Below are positions 1 through 8,285 of a stretch of 64,000 bases of DNA, piece after piece. The position numbers and the translations under genes are program-made. The stretch spans positions 1,550,001 to 1,614,000 of the forward strand of contig CAVWQP010000009.1 in assembly GCA_963757125.1 (NCBI GenBank). Direction: 5' to 3'. Numbering within the stretch: the first letter of the stretch is position 1; the number at the start of each line of letters is the position of its first letter. The notes beneath the pieces are model-generated. The model worked only from the letters and a program-made list of their open reading frames with translations. It searched no databases and had not been told where the DNA came from. Source of the stretch: CAVVSD01 sp963757125 (GTDB lineage: Bacteria > Actinomycetota > Thermoleophilia > Solirubrobacterales > Solirubrobacteraceae).

Positions 1-2289
1 GCGTGAGCGGCGGCGGCAGAGGGCGCGTCACCGGCGGGCCGGGCTCGAGCTTGAGCCAGTCCCCGTGGTGGTGGATCGGCAGCTCCTCGCCGTCGAGGAG
101 CTCGTACGTCGCCTCCTGCGGGCCGATCTCGACGCGCAGCCGCCGGCCTCGGTAGCGCAACCGGAACGCGATCCGGTCGAGCCCCCCGGGCAGCCGGGGC
201 GAGAACGCCAGCCCGTCGTCGTGGTCGCGCATCCCGCCGAACCCGGCGACGACGGCGAGCCAGGTGCCGCCCATCGCAGCGAGGTGCACCCCGCCTTCGG
301 TGTTGTCCGCCAGGTCGTGGAGGTCGACGAGCGCGCTCTCGGCCAGGTAGTCGAGCGCGAGGTCGACGTGGCCGGTCTCCACGGCCACGATCGCCTGGAT
401 CGACGCCGAGAGCGACGAGTCGCGCACGGTGATCGTCTCGTAGAACGCGAAGTCGCGCGCCTTCTGCTCCGGCGAGAAGGACTCGCCGGCGAGGTAGAGC
501 GCGTGGACGAGATCGGCCTGTTTGCAGACCTGGCTGCTGTAGAGCAGGTAGTACGGGAGATGCAGCAGCAGCGGGTGGTCGTCCTCCGGGTCGAACTCCC
601 AGCGGCGGTGCCGCGTGAAGCCCTCGGCCTGCGGGTGCACGCCGAGCTCGGCGTCGAACGGGATGTGCATCGCATCCGCCGCCCGCGCGCCACGTCGCGA
701 CCTCGTCGTCGGACACGCCGAGCTCGTCCGCGCGGTCGGGGTGCCTGCCGACGGCGTTCGCGGCGAGCCGGAGGTTCCGCGCCGCGAGGAGGTTCGTGTA
801 GACGTTGTTGTCGGCGAGCGCTGAGTACTCGTCGGGACCGGTGACGCCGTCGATCCGGAACGCGCCGCCCGGCGTCGTGGTGCCCGACCGAGCACCACAG
901 CCGCGCGGTCTCGACGAGGATCTCGATCCCCGGGCCCGCCGCGAACGCCTCGTCCTGGGTGACCGTGAGATAGCGGCGGACTGCCTCGGCGATGTCGGCG
1001 TTGACGTGAAACGCGGCGGTGCCGGCGGGCCAGTAGCCCGAGCACTCCTGGCCGCGGATCGTCCGCCACGGGAACGCGGCGCCGCGCAGGCCGAGCTCAC
1101 GGGCGCGGGACTGCGCGAGGTCCATCGTCGAATGGCGCCAGCGCAGGGCGTCGGCCGCGGCGTCGGGCGCCGTGTACGTCAGCGCGGGCAGGACGAAGAC
1201 CTCCTGGTCCCAGAACGTGTGGCCGTCGTAGCCCCGTCCGGTCAGGCCCTTCGCCGGGATCGCCCGCATCTCGGCGCGCGCGCCGGCCTGCAGCACGGAG
1301 AAGACCGCGAAGCGCACCGCCTGCTGCAGCTCCGGGTCGCCGTCGATCTCGATGTCGGCGCCCTCCCAGAAGCGGTCCAGGTACTCGCGCTGGTCGGTGA
1401 GCAGACCGTCCCAGCCAGTGCGGAAGGCGGAGGCCAGCGCCGCCTCGGTCTGATCGCGCAGCGCCGCCGCCGGGCGACGGCTCGACCATCCGTACGCGAG
1501 CACCTTCATGATCCGCAGCTGCCGGCCCGGCTCGAGCTCCGTCGTGATCGTGAGCCGGGCGAGATCGGGCTGGCTCTCGATCTCCGTGAGCGTGCCCGGG
1601 GGGCCGTCGACGGTGTGGTCCATCGCGCTGGCGAGCCGGATCCCGCTCATGTGCGTGCTGTGCAGCAGGCCCGCGCGCAGCTCGTGGTGCCCGTGCAGCT
1701 CGGCCTTCAGCGGCGCGGCGAGCGCGGCGGCCGCGCGTGGGTCACCCGACTGCTCGGGGACGGGCTGGTTGGCGACGAGCTCGGACTGCGCGACGATCCG
1801 CGCCGGCGACCCGACCGGCTCGATCACGACCTCGAAGGCGGCGACGGACCGGTGCGTGAAGGACACGAGCCGCGTCGTCCGCACCCGGACGTGCTGGCCG
1901 GACGGCGCCTGCCATTCGAGCTCGCGGCGCAGCACGCCGTCGCGCATGTCGAGCGCCCGGGAGTGGCTGATGATCTCCCCGTAGCGGAGGTCCAGCGGCT
2001 CGTCGTCGACGAGGATCCGGAAGAGCTTGCCGTCGACGACGTTGATGATCGTCTGGCCGTCCTCCGGGTTGCCGTAGACGGTCTCGGCGTAGGGGAGGGG
2101 GCGGGTTTCGTACAGCCCGTTGAGGTACGTGCCGTGCATGTCGGCGGGCTCGCCCTCGTCGAGGTTGCCACGCAGCCCGATGTGCCCGTTGGACAGGGCG
2201 AAGACGGCCTCGCGGACGCCGAGATCGTCGAGGTCGAGCCCGGATTCCCTGATCGCCCACGGGTCGATCTCGAAGCGCGGCCCTCTCAT
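1..2289 (-). pseudogene. GH65 family disaccharide phosphorylase, two frameshifts, 3' end off the window
   Basis: This gene encodes a glycoside hydrolase family 65 enzyme. Such enzymes phosphorolyse maltose, trehalose, kojibiose or a related alpha-glucoside to beta-glucose 1-phosphate. The N-terminal domain (FEIDPWAIRE, SNGHIGLRGN) and the catalytic-domain motif HTFWDQEVFVLP near residue 356 are in one frame. That frame breaks near 865-872; the next frame carries the general-acid motif GVTGPDEY. A second break near 678-685 restores homology (DAELGVHPQAEGFT) through to the C-terminal jelly-roll at the window edge, with no stop reached. Both breaks behave as one extra C in a GCCGCCC context (plus strand). 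The ATG overlaps the stop of the upstream phosphoglucomutase gene by ATGA, so the two are translationally coupled. Exact sugar specificity cannot be read. It is either a recent pseudogene or an intact gene with two sequencing errors. Confidence 0.85.
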
Positions 2290-3044
2290 CTCTCGAGCAG
2301 CTCGGCGAGGTCGTCGACGACGATGTCGGCGCCGTGCTCGCGCAGCGCATCGGCGGCATCGTGGCGGTTCACGCCCACGACGCAGCCGAACGCGCCCGCG
2401 CGCCCCGCCTCGACCCCGGCGAGCGCGTCCTCGAAGACCGCCGCCTGCCCCGGCTCCACGCCGACCGCCCGCGCGCCGGCCAGGAACGTGTCCGGCGCGG
2501 GCTTGCCGCGCAGCTTCTCGCGCTCGGCCACGACGCCGTCGACCACGGCCTCGAACAGGTCCGCGATGCCCGCCGCGCGCAGCACCGCCTCCGTGTTGCT
2601 GCTCGAGGACACGACGGCGCGGTGCAGCCCCGCGTCGCGGGCGGCGCGCACGTAGCGCACCGACCCGTCGTAGACCTCGACGCCCTGCTGCTCCAGGACC
2701 TCGTTGACGAGGTCGTTCTTGCGGGTCCCCAGCCCGTTCACGGTCTCCGCGTCGGGTGGGTCGTCCTTCGTGCCCTCCGGGAGCGTGATCCCGCGGGACT
2801 GCAGGAACGACCGCACCCCGTCCAGACGGGGCTTGCCGTCGACGTAGGCGGTGTAGTCGTGGTCCTCGTCGAACGGCGCCTGACCGTCGCGACCGTCGAG
2901 GAAGGCGTCGAAGGTGCGCTTCCACGCCGCGGCGTGGACGACGGCCGTCTTCGTGAGGACGCCGTCCAGGTCGAAGAGGCAGGTCGTGACGTGGTCCGGC
3001 AGTCCGAGCACCCGGTTGAACTGCCCGCTGGACCATGCGTACAA
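2286..3044 (-). CDS. pgmB: beta-phosphoglucomutase family HAD phosphatase
   Basis: This 252-residue protein is a HAD-superfamily enzyme of the beta-phosphoglucomutase type. It would convert beta-glucose 1-phosphate to glucose 6-phosphate in the cytoplasm. The nucleophile motif FDLDGVLTKT lies near residue 24, followed by a helical cap with the family-like HAAAWKRTFDAFL and YVDGKPR. Motif II is VVSSSSN, the motif III lysine is in REKLRGKPAPDTF, and the motif IV acids are in AAVFEDALAG. It overlaps the downstream GH65 phosphorylase by ATGA. This pairing is known from actinobacterial maltose, trehalose and kojibiose phosphorylase operons, where the mutase consumes the phosphorylase product. The start at 3044 is the first ATG; a GTG about 11 codons in is possible. 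Confidence 0.9.
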   Translation of the reverse strand: MYAWSSGQFNRVLGLPDHVTTCLFDLDGVLTKTAVVHAAAWKRTFDAFLDGRDGQAPFDEDHDYTAYVDGKPRLDGVRSFLQSRGITLPEGTKDDPPDAETVNGLGTRKNDLVNEVLEQQGVEVYDGSVRYVRAARDAGLHRAVVSSSSNTEAVLRAAGIADLFEAVVDGVVAEREKLRGKPAPDTFLAGARAVGVEPGQAAVFEDALAGVEAGRAGAFGCVVGVNRHDAADALREHGADIVVDDLAELLER

Positions 3045-3112
3045 CCGTCGCGACCGATCTTCCTACCGAGCGGCGGGGTGGACTGGCCGCAGCGCCCGCC
3101 AGGATGGGCTCC

Positions 3113-3328
3113 ATGACGACCTTCGAGCTCACGGCCACCGTCCCGGCCACCACGAACATCCAGGGGGAGCCGGTCGGCTCCTACACCGGCCGCTACCGCG
3201 TCTCCGCCCCCGGCGCCGACGCCGCCGGCTGCGTCGCGCAGCAGCTGTTCAAGGCCGACATGGCCCGCGCGCGCCTCAAGGCGCTGGGCGCCGTCGAGGT
3301 CACGACCGGGGACACGCCCGTCGTCTGA
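3113..3328 (+). CDS. small hypothetical protein (71 aa)
   Basis: This short protein begins MTTFELTATVPATTN and ends in an alpha-helical stretch (QQLFKADMARARLKALGAVEV). I do not recognise a family. The alternating beta-rich first half and single helix suggest a small alpha/beta domain. The ATG at 3113 is preferred over the ATG at 3104 because the product then starts directly with the regular beta-strand pattern. It stands alone, divergent from the mutase gene and convergent with the HD-GYP gene. Its stop lies inside a hairpin. Confidence 0.55.
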   Translation: MTTFELTATVPATTNIQGEPVGSYTGRYRVSAPGADAAGCVAQQLFKADMARARLKALGAVEVTTGDTPVV

Positions 3329-3342
3329 CCCGTCGGGGTCAG
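3325..3342. terminator. hairpin between convergent genes
   Basis: CTGACCC, loop GTCG, GGGTCAG forms a perfect 7-bp stem containing the stop codons of both flanking convergent genes. It has no U-tract in either direction. It may act as a bidirectional terminator, as is common in high-G+C actinobacteria. Confidence 0.5.
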
Positions 3343-5246
3343 GCGGCCCCCGGTTCCGCGAGCCGGCGCAGCGCTCGTCGCACGAGCGCCTCGCCGGTGT
3401 CGCCCGGCCGCCACACGGCGGTCGTCACCCGCACCGCCCGCGCCGCGCCCATCTCGCCGGTGACCTGCGCGGTGAGGTCGCGCGCGCCGCGCTCGTCGGT
3501 CTTCGGCGCGAGCAGCGCCAGCCTCGCGCCGCCGTCGCGGCCCGCGGTCGCCCCGACGCGCACGGCCAGGCGGTCGAGCGCACGGGCACACGTCTGCAGC
3601 AGGTCGTCGCCGGCGGCGTAGCCGTCGCGGCGGTTGACGCGCTTGAGGTCGAGGAGCCGCACGAGCAGGACCGTGAACGGGACGCCCGTCATCTCGGCCG
3701 TGCCGGCCGCACGGTTGACGGCATCGCGGAACGCGCGGTGGCTGGAGAGCAGGGTGAGGTTGTCGGTGAGGGCGCCGACGCCGGCACCGAGGAGCGGGAT
3801 CGAGTCGAGCTCCGCGGCCTCGCGCCGCGCGTCTTCGACGATCCCCGGGTCGTGGCGCACCTCGTCCACGAGCAGGCGGACCATCTCGGGGTCGAACTGC
3901 GAGCCCGCGCCGCGCTCGAGCACCGCGCACGCCTCGTCGACGCCGCGCGCCGAGCGGTGGGGGCGGTCGTGCATCATCGCGCTGAAGGCGTCGGCGACCG
4001 CGATGAGCCGTGCGGGGACGGGGATCTCGTCGCCCGCGAGGCCGTTGGGATAGCCGGTGCCGTCGAAGCGCTCGTGGTGATGGAGGATCGCGGGGACCAG
4101 CGGGCGCAGCGCGGGAACCTGCGCGACGACCCGCGCCCCGATCCGCGGGTGCTCCTCCACGACCTCGCGCTCCTGGGCGTTCAGCGGGCCCGGCTTGAGC
4201 AGGACGCGTTCGGACACCCCGACGGTGCCGACGTCGTGCAGGAGCGATGCGAGCGACAGCAGCCGCTGCTCGTCCGGCTCGACCTCCAACCGCCGTCCCA
4301 TCGCCTCGGCGAAGCGCGCGACCTCCGCGGAGTGCCCGTGCAGCCGGGGATCCTTCGCATCGATCGCCTCCGCCAGCATGTGGAGGGCGCCGACGTAGGA
4401 CTCGCGCAACTCGGCGTTCAGGCGCTCGGCCTGCAGGATCGCGCCCAGATGCTCGCCCAGCGCGACGAGGACGGCGTCGTCGTGCTCGGCGAACCCTCCG
4501 CGCCTCCCGGCGGCGATGAGGACGCCGTGGAAGCGGTCGCGCTGCGGGATCGGGATCACCACGGTGTCGCCGAGCTCGCCCTGCTCGCGGATCACCGTCC
4601 CCGTGGGGACGGGCTCGGCGGCGAAGCGCTCCGCCTGGGCCTCTCCGGCCGCCGGCGGCACGCCCTGGGCGGCGACGAGGTCGAGATGGCCGCCCACGTC
4701 CCCGCGCCTGCGGGTGATGAGCATGCCCTTGGTGGCACCGGACAGCTCGAGCGACGTACCGAGAAGGACCTCGCGCACGCGGTTGATGTCTCCCTCACCG
4801 CCCTCCGCACGGTGCATGCCGTCCACGCGGTCGCGCAACGCCGCGTGCCAGCGGCGCTCGGCGGTGTGCAGGCGCTCCAGCCCCTCGGCACGGGCCTCCT
4901 CGCGGCTCAGGTCGTTGCGGAAGCGGTCCCGTTCGCGGACGAGCGCGAGGTCGCGGGCCCGCGAGACGTCACGCACCTCGCGCTCGGCCTGCGCGTGGCG
5001 GGTGCGCTCCTCCTCGAGTGCGCGCACGGCGGCGTCAGCGCGTCCCATCGCGCGGCGCCAGCCCACGAGCGCCACCGCGATGAGCGCCAGCGCGCCGAAG
5101 ATCAGGATTGCGGAGTCGCGCTCGCGCACGTCGACGGAGACCCCGGCGACGAGGCAGATCACGACGTACGCGGCGATGGCGGTGGCGGCCGAGGCCGCGC
5201 CGATCCAGCCCGCACGGCTGGGAGGTGCAGAAACGCCCGGCTGCAT
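3339..5246 (-). CDS. membrane-anchored GAF / HD-GYP signalling protein
   Basis: This 635-residue protein probably hydrolyses or senses cyclic di-GMP. Two transmembrane helices lie near residues 15-37 and 45-62. A charged coiled coil follows (about 65-150), then a GAF-like sensor (about 155-275), an HD-GYP domain (about 285-440) and a C-terminal vestigial GGDEF-like domain (about 480-620). The HD-GYP part contains LHGHSAEVARF, LLHDVGTVGV, HHHERFDGTGYPNGL and RLIAVADAFSAM. The usual HDxGK lysine is threonine here. The last domain keeps RRDGYAAGDDLLQ but has no GGDEF signature, so it is unlikely to make c-di-GMP. It is monocistronic. It could be a degenerate c-di-GMP receptor instead of an active phosphodiesterase. 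Confidence 0.85.
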   Translation of the reverse strand: MQPGVSAPPSRAGWIGAASAATAIAAYVVICLVAGVSVDVRERDSAILIFGALALIAVALVGWRRAMGRADAAVRALEEERTRHAQAEREVRDVSRARDLALVRERDRFRNDLSREEARAEGLERLHTAERRWHAALRDRVDGMHRAEGGEGDINRVREVLLGTSLELSGATKGMLITRRRGDVGGHLDLVAAQGVPPAAGEAQAERFAAEPVPTGTVIREQGELGDTVVIPIPQRDRFHGVLIAAGRRGGFAEHDDAVLVALGEHLGAILQAERLNAELRESYVGALHMLAEAIDAKDPRLHGHSAEVARFAEAMGRRLEVEPDEQRLLSLASLLHDVGTVGVSERVLLKPGPLNAQEREVVEEHPRIGARVVAQVPALRPLVPAILHHHERFDGTGYPNGLAGDEIPVPARLIAVADAFSAMMHDRPHRSARGVDEACAVLERGAGSQFDPEMVRLLVDEVRHDPGIVEDARREAAELDSIPLLGAGVGALTDNLTLLSSHRAFRDAVNRAAGTAEMTGVPFTVLLVRLLDLKRVNRRDGYAAGDDLLQTCARALDRLAVRVGATAGRDGGARLALLAPKTDERGARDLTAQVTGEMGAARAVRVTTAVWRPGDTGEALVRRALRRLAEPGAA

Positions 5247-5448
5247 GGGGCGGCGACACTAGACGTGGCACGACGGCGCCGCCAGAGCTGGGCGGATTCA
5301 TTCGCGGTCGGCCGCGAAATCCCTCCCCGGATGTCTCGAGGAGGCTCCCAACGTGCCGTTTTCCCCCGTCCGGACGGGCGGTCTGGCGTCTTTCCGCCGA
5401 GAGGAGCGCTAGCCTCGCGTCGCTCGAGCAACCGACACGGGAGCAGAG

Positions 5449-5724
5449 ATGACCAAGCAGGAGCTTGCCCAGAAGGTCGCCGGGGACACCGGTCTCAGCC
5501 AGAACCAGGCCAAGGACATCGTCGACACCGTCTTCAAGACGATCGCCGACGAGCTGGCGGGTGGCGGCGAGGTGGCCGTCTCGGGCTTCGGGAAGTTCAG
5601 CGTCTCCGAGCGCTCTGCGCGCGAGGGCCGCAACCCGGCCACGGGTGAGACGATCCAGATCGCCGCGAGCAAGGCGGCACGCTTCTCCGCTGCGTCCGGC
5701 CTGAAGACCGCGCTCAACAACTGA
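5449..5724 (+). CDS. hup: HU family nucleoid-associated DNA-binding protein
   Basis: This 91-residue protein matches bacterial HU in length and motifs. It has the N-terminal dimerisation helices (MTKQELAQKVAGDTGLS), the strand region GEVAVSGFGKFSVSER, and the arm motif GRNPATGETIQI that inserts into the DNA minor groove. There is no long lysine-rich tail of the mycobacterial HupB type. It would bind and bend chromosomal DNA as a dimer. A GGAG ribosome site precedes the ATG, and a strong inverted repeat follows the stop, so it is probably monocistronic. The 200 bp upstream hold no other gene and presumably its promoter. Confidence 0.95.
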   Translation: MTKQELAQKVAGDTGLSQNQAKDIVDTVFKTIADELAGGGEVAVSGFGKFSVSERSAREGRNPATGETIQIAASKAARFSAASGLKTALNN

Positions 5725-5757
5725 GCGCCTCCGCCGGCCGGCAGGGTCGGCGCTCAG
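5721..5757 (+). terminator. hup terminator hairpin
   Basis: CTGAGCGCC at 5721-5729 pairs perfectly with GGCGCTCAG at 5749-5757. The loop contains a secondary GCCGGCCGGC inverted repeat. The stem begins at the hup stop codon, and no T-run follows. Confidence 0.6.
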
Positions 5758-5824
5758 ATCCCAGGGGATCCGGTCAAGTCGAGGGCGCGCTGCGCCCCTC
5801 GCCGGGTCCCGACGGGATCTCCGC

Positions 5825-6685
5825 CTATGACGGAGTGCGCACGGGTGCGTGCTCCGGGTCCGTCGCCTGCGGCGCAGCCGCAGTCACCGCCGGGCGCGTA
5901 CGCCGAGCCGCCGCACGCGCGCGGCGCTCGGCGTACGCGGCGATCCCCGCGCCGACCAGCACCAGCGTCGCGAGGAGCGACACGGCCAGCAGCACGACGG
6001 CCAGGACGAGGAACAGCCGCACGGCCTGGAAGCCGGCGACCGCGTTGACGTAGAGCCCGACGACGCTGGGCACGATCTGCAGCCCGATCCCCGCCGGGAT
6101 GGCGCCGAGCAGACCGGACCGCCAGCCCAGGTGCGCACGTGGCGCGTAGCGGTAGATCGCCGCGAACAGCGCGATCGACCCCAGCGAGGTCACGACGAGC
6201 AGCAGGCCCGGTGATGCGCTGCGGCCGAGGAACGGGATGTCGTTCACGGCGGACGTCCCGATCGCCGCGAGGATCACGCCGGCGGCCACCACGGCGCCGA
6301 GGACCATGTTGCGGATGCGGCCGAGCACGATGTGGTGGCGCTCGCCGCCGAGCATCCGCGAGAGGCAGCGCTCGATGACGCCGATCGCGCCCGACGTCGT
6401 CCAGAGCATCGCGACGATCGCGACGATCAGCAGCTCGGGCGAGCTCTCCCGCGTCCCGACGACGAGGCGCTCGACGTCGCCGTGGACCTGCTCGGGCAGG
6501 TAGCGGTTGATCTGCGCGGCCACCGACAGCGCGGTGAGCGCATCGTCGAGGCGCAGCGCGACGGCAGCCACGCCCAGCGCGAACGGCGCCAGCGACAGCA
6601 CGAGGTAGTAGGCCAGCGCCGGCACGTCGTCGGCGATGCCCTCTCCCCAGTAGAACTGGAACAGACGGTCGAGGGCGCGCCGCAT
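5825..6685 (-). CDS. YihY/virulence factor BrkB family membrane protein
   Basis: This 286-residue polytopic inner-membrane protein starts MRRALDRLFQFYWGEGIADDVPALAYYLVLSLAPF, the usual YihY/BrkB opening with its early membrane segment. About six hydrophobic segments follow. The family motifs LWTTSGAIGVIERCL and FAAIYRYAPRAHLGWRSGLLGAIPAGIGLQ are present. The family's transport or structural role is not settled, and older RNase BN annotations are not supported. The basic C-terminal tail (ERRARAAARRTRP) is cytoplasmic and non-conserved. It lies 12 nt behind the receiver-domain gene on the same strand, so the two are probably co-transcribed. Confidence 0.85.
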   Translation of the reverse strand: MRRALDRLFQFYWGEGIADDVPALAYYLVLSLAPFALGVAAVALRLDDALTALSVAAQINRYLPEQVHGDVERLVVGTRESSPELLIVAIVAMLWTTSGAIGVIERCLSRMLGGERHHIVLGRIRNMVLGAVVAAGVILAAIGTSAVNDIPFLGRSASPGLLLVVTSLGSIALFAAIYRYAPRAHLGWRSGLLGAIPAGIGLQIVPSVVGLYVNAVAGFQAVRLFLVLAVVLLAVSLLATLVLVGAGIAAYAERRARAAARRTRPAVTAAAPQATDPEHAPVRTPS

Positions 6686-6697
6686 GTGCAGCCGGGC

Positions 6698-7060
6698 CTA
6701 GGTCGTCTCGCGCCGGTGCTCGAGCGCGGCCGCGAGCTCCTCGGGGGCCGTGCGCTTCGAGAGGACCATGTCGACGCCGTCCACCTCGGCCACGAGGACC
6801 CGCGCCTGGTCGATGTCGAGGCTGCTCATCACGGCGAGTGTCGCCTCCGGCAGGAGCTTGCGGATCTCCGCGAGCGACTTCATGTCGGGCTCGGGCATCC
6901 AGATGTCGGCGAGGACGACGTCGAACCGCGCCTCGCGCACACGGGCGAGCGCCGTGACGTAGGAGTCCGCCTCCTCGACGTCCCAGCCGGCATCGCGCAG
7001 CGTGAGACCGAGCATGAGGCGAAAACCGGGGGCGTCGTCGCACACGAGGACGCGGGGCAC
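6698..7060 (-). CDS. single-domain response regulator (receiver only)
   Basis: This protein is one CheY-like receiver domain of about 120 residues, starting VPRVLVCDDAPGF. The acidic pair is CDD, the phospho-acceptor aspartate lies in VVLADIWMPEP, the switch residue is in AVMSS, and the conserved lysine is in VLSKR. There is no output domain and no kinase nearby, so it probably acts by protein-protein contact. The GTG at 7060 was chosen because it starts directly at the first beta strand; longer in-frame forms would add a non-conserved arginine-rich leader. It lies upstream of, and close to, the YihY gene. Confidence 0.85.
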   Translation of the reverse strand: MPRVLVCDDAPGFRLMLGLTLRDAGWDVEEADSYVTALARVREARFDVVLADIWMPEPDMKSLAEIRKLLPEATLAVMSSLDIDQARVLVAEVDGVDMVLSKRTAPEELAAALEHRRETT

Positions 7061-7172
7061 GAGTCGGTAGTGAAGCAGCCGACCGCGCCCCGTGCGGAGC
7101 CGGATGGATAACAATCGCCTGGGTACCCCGGGACTAAGCTCACTTGTGACCCCCAGAGAGGACCGACGAGAC

Positions 7173-8285
7173 ATGACGAACCGGCTGCGAGAGATCGAGG
7201 CGCTCGGTCAGGCCGTCTGGATCGACAACATCAACCGCGGGCTGCTCGAGGACGGGATCCTGCAGCGTCTCGTCGACGAGGACGGCATCAGCGGCGTCAC
7301 CTCCAACCCCACGATCTTCGAGAAGGCCATGGGGCACTCGGATCGCTACGACGAGGGCTTCAAGCGCGTCCTGGGCGAGACCCAGGATCCGCGCGAGATC
7401 TTCTTCCAGCTGGCGTACACGGACATCCGCGACGCCGCGGACGTGCTGCGCGCCACCTACGAGGCGACCGAGGGCCAGGACGGCTACATCTCGTTCGAGC
7501 TGCCGCCCGAGCTGGCGTTCGACGCCGCGGGCTCCGTGGAGGCGGCCAAGCGCTTCTACGCGGAGATCGGCAAGGACAACGTCCTCATCAAGGTGCCCGG
7601 CACGGCCGAGGGCGTCGAGGCGTTCGAGGAGCTGACCGCCGCGGGTGTCTCCGTGAACGTGACGCTCCTGTTCGACGTGAAGCGCTACGTCGAGATCGCC
7701 GAGGCCTACGTCAACGGCCTGCAGCGCCGCGCGGACGCCGGCGAGCCGATCGACCGCATCTCGTCCGTCGCGAGCTTCTTCGTCTCGCGCGTCGACGGCA
7801 AGGTCGACAAGCAGCTCGACGAGAAGGGCGGCCCGGCGGAGCTCAAGGGCAAGGCCGCGATCGCCAACGCGAGGATCGCCTACGCGGAGTTCGAGCGCAT
7901 CTTCAGCGGCGCGGGGTGGGACGCGCTGGCGGCCAAGGGCGCCAACGTGCAGCGTCCGCTGTGGGCGTCGACGTCGACGAAGAACCCCGACTACCCCGAC
8001 ACGCTCTACGTCGACGAGCTCATCGGGCCGGACACGGTCAACACCATGCCCGACGCGACGATCGACGCCGCGCGAGACCACGGCACGGCGGCGCGCACGG
8101 TCGACAAGGACGTCGCCGAGGCCCACCGGGTCATCGAAGGGGTGAAGGCGGCCGGCATCGACTTCGAGGACATCGTGTCGCGTCAGCTCGTCGACGAGGG
8201 CGTGGAGTCGTTCGCCGCGTCGTTCAACTCGCTGATCGACACGATCAAGGAGAAGGCCGCGTCGCTGTCTCCGGCGGCGCGGTAG
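7173..8285 (+). CDS. tal: transaldolase
   Basis: This 370-residue enzyme of the long actinobacterial transaldolase type transfers a dihydroxyacetone unit in the non-oxidative pentose phosphate pathway. Landmarks are AVWIDNINRG, GVTSNPTIFEKAM near residue 40, the Schiff-base lysine in NVLIKVPGT (about residue 140), VSVNVTLLFDVKRY, SVASFFVSRVD, and LWASTSTKNPDYPDTLYVDELIGP (quoted only to mark the order). The ATG at 7173 is favoured because GAGAGGA lies just upstream and the protein then begins at the conserved helix. A TAAGCT hexamer at 7135-7140 is a possible -10. Its end overlaps the convergent GGDEF-EAL gene by 41 bp. No other pentose phosphate genes are adjacent. Confidence 0.95.
   Translation: MTNRLREIEALGQAVWIDNINRGLLEDGILQRLVDEDGISGVTSNPTIFEKAMGHSDRYDEGFKRVLGETQDPREIFFQLAYTDIRDAADVLRATYEATEGQDGYISFELPPELAFDAAGSVEAAKRFYAEIGKDNVLIKVPGTAEGVEAFEELTAAGVSVNVTLLFDVKRYVEIAEAYVNGLQRRADAGEPIDRISSVASFFVSRVDGKVDKQLDEKGGPAELKGKAAIANARIAYAEFERIFSGAGWDALAAKGANVQRPLWASTSTKNPDYPDTLYVDELIGPDTVNTMPDATIDAARDHGTAARTVDKDVAEAHRVIEGVKAAGIDFEDIVSRQLVDEGVESFAASFNSLIDTIKEKAASLSPAAR

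Noticed and set aside
805..2655. Long open frame on the plus strand antisense to GH65 and the mutase
   Set aside because: High G+C DNA leaves opposite frames open. The translation is repetitive Arg/Gly/Ala with no motif, while the other strand carries clear GH65 and HAD signatures. The same applies to long antisense frames at 3.7-5.6, 21.8-23.4, 31.6-34.7, 36.2-37.6, 38.6-40.4 and 56.2-58.5 kb.
7106..7115. GGATAACAAT, identical to the core of the E. coli lac operator
   Set aside because: Chance match; no LacI-type regulator or palindrome is present. It is in the tal promoter region.
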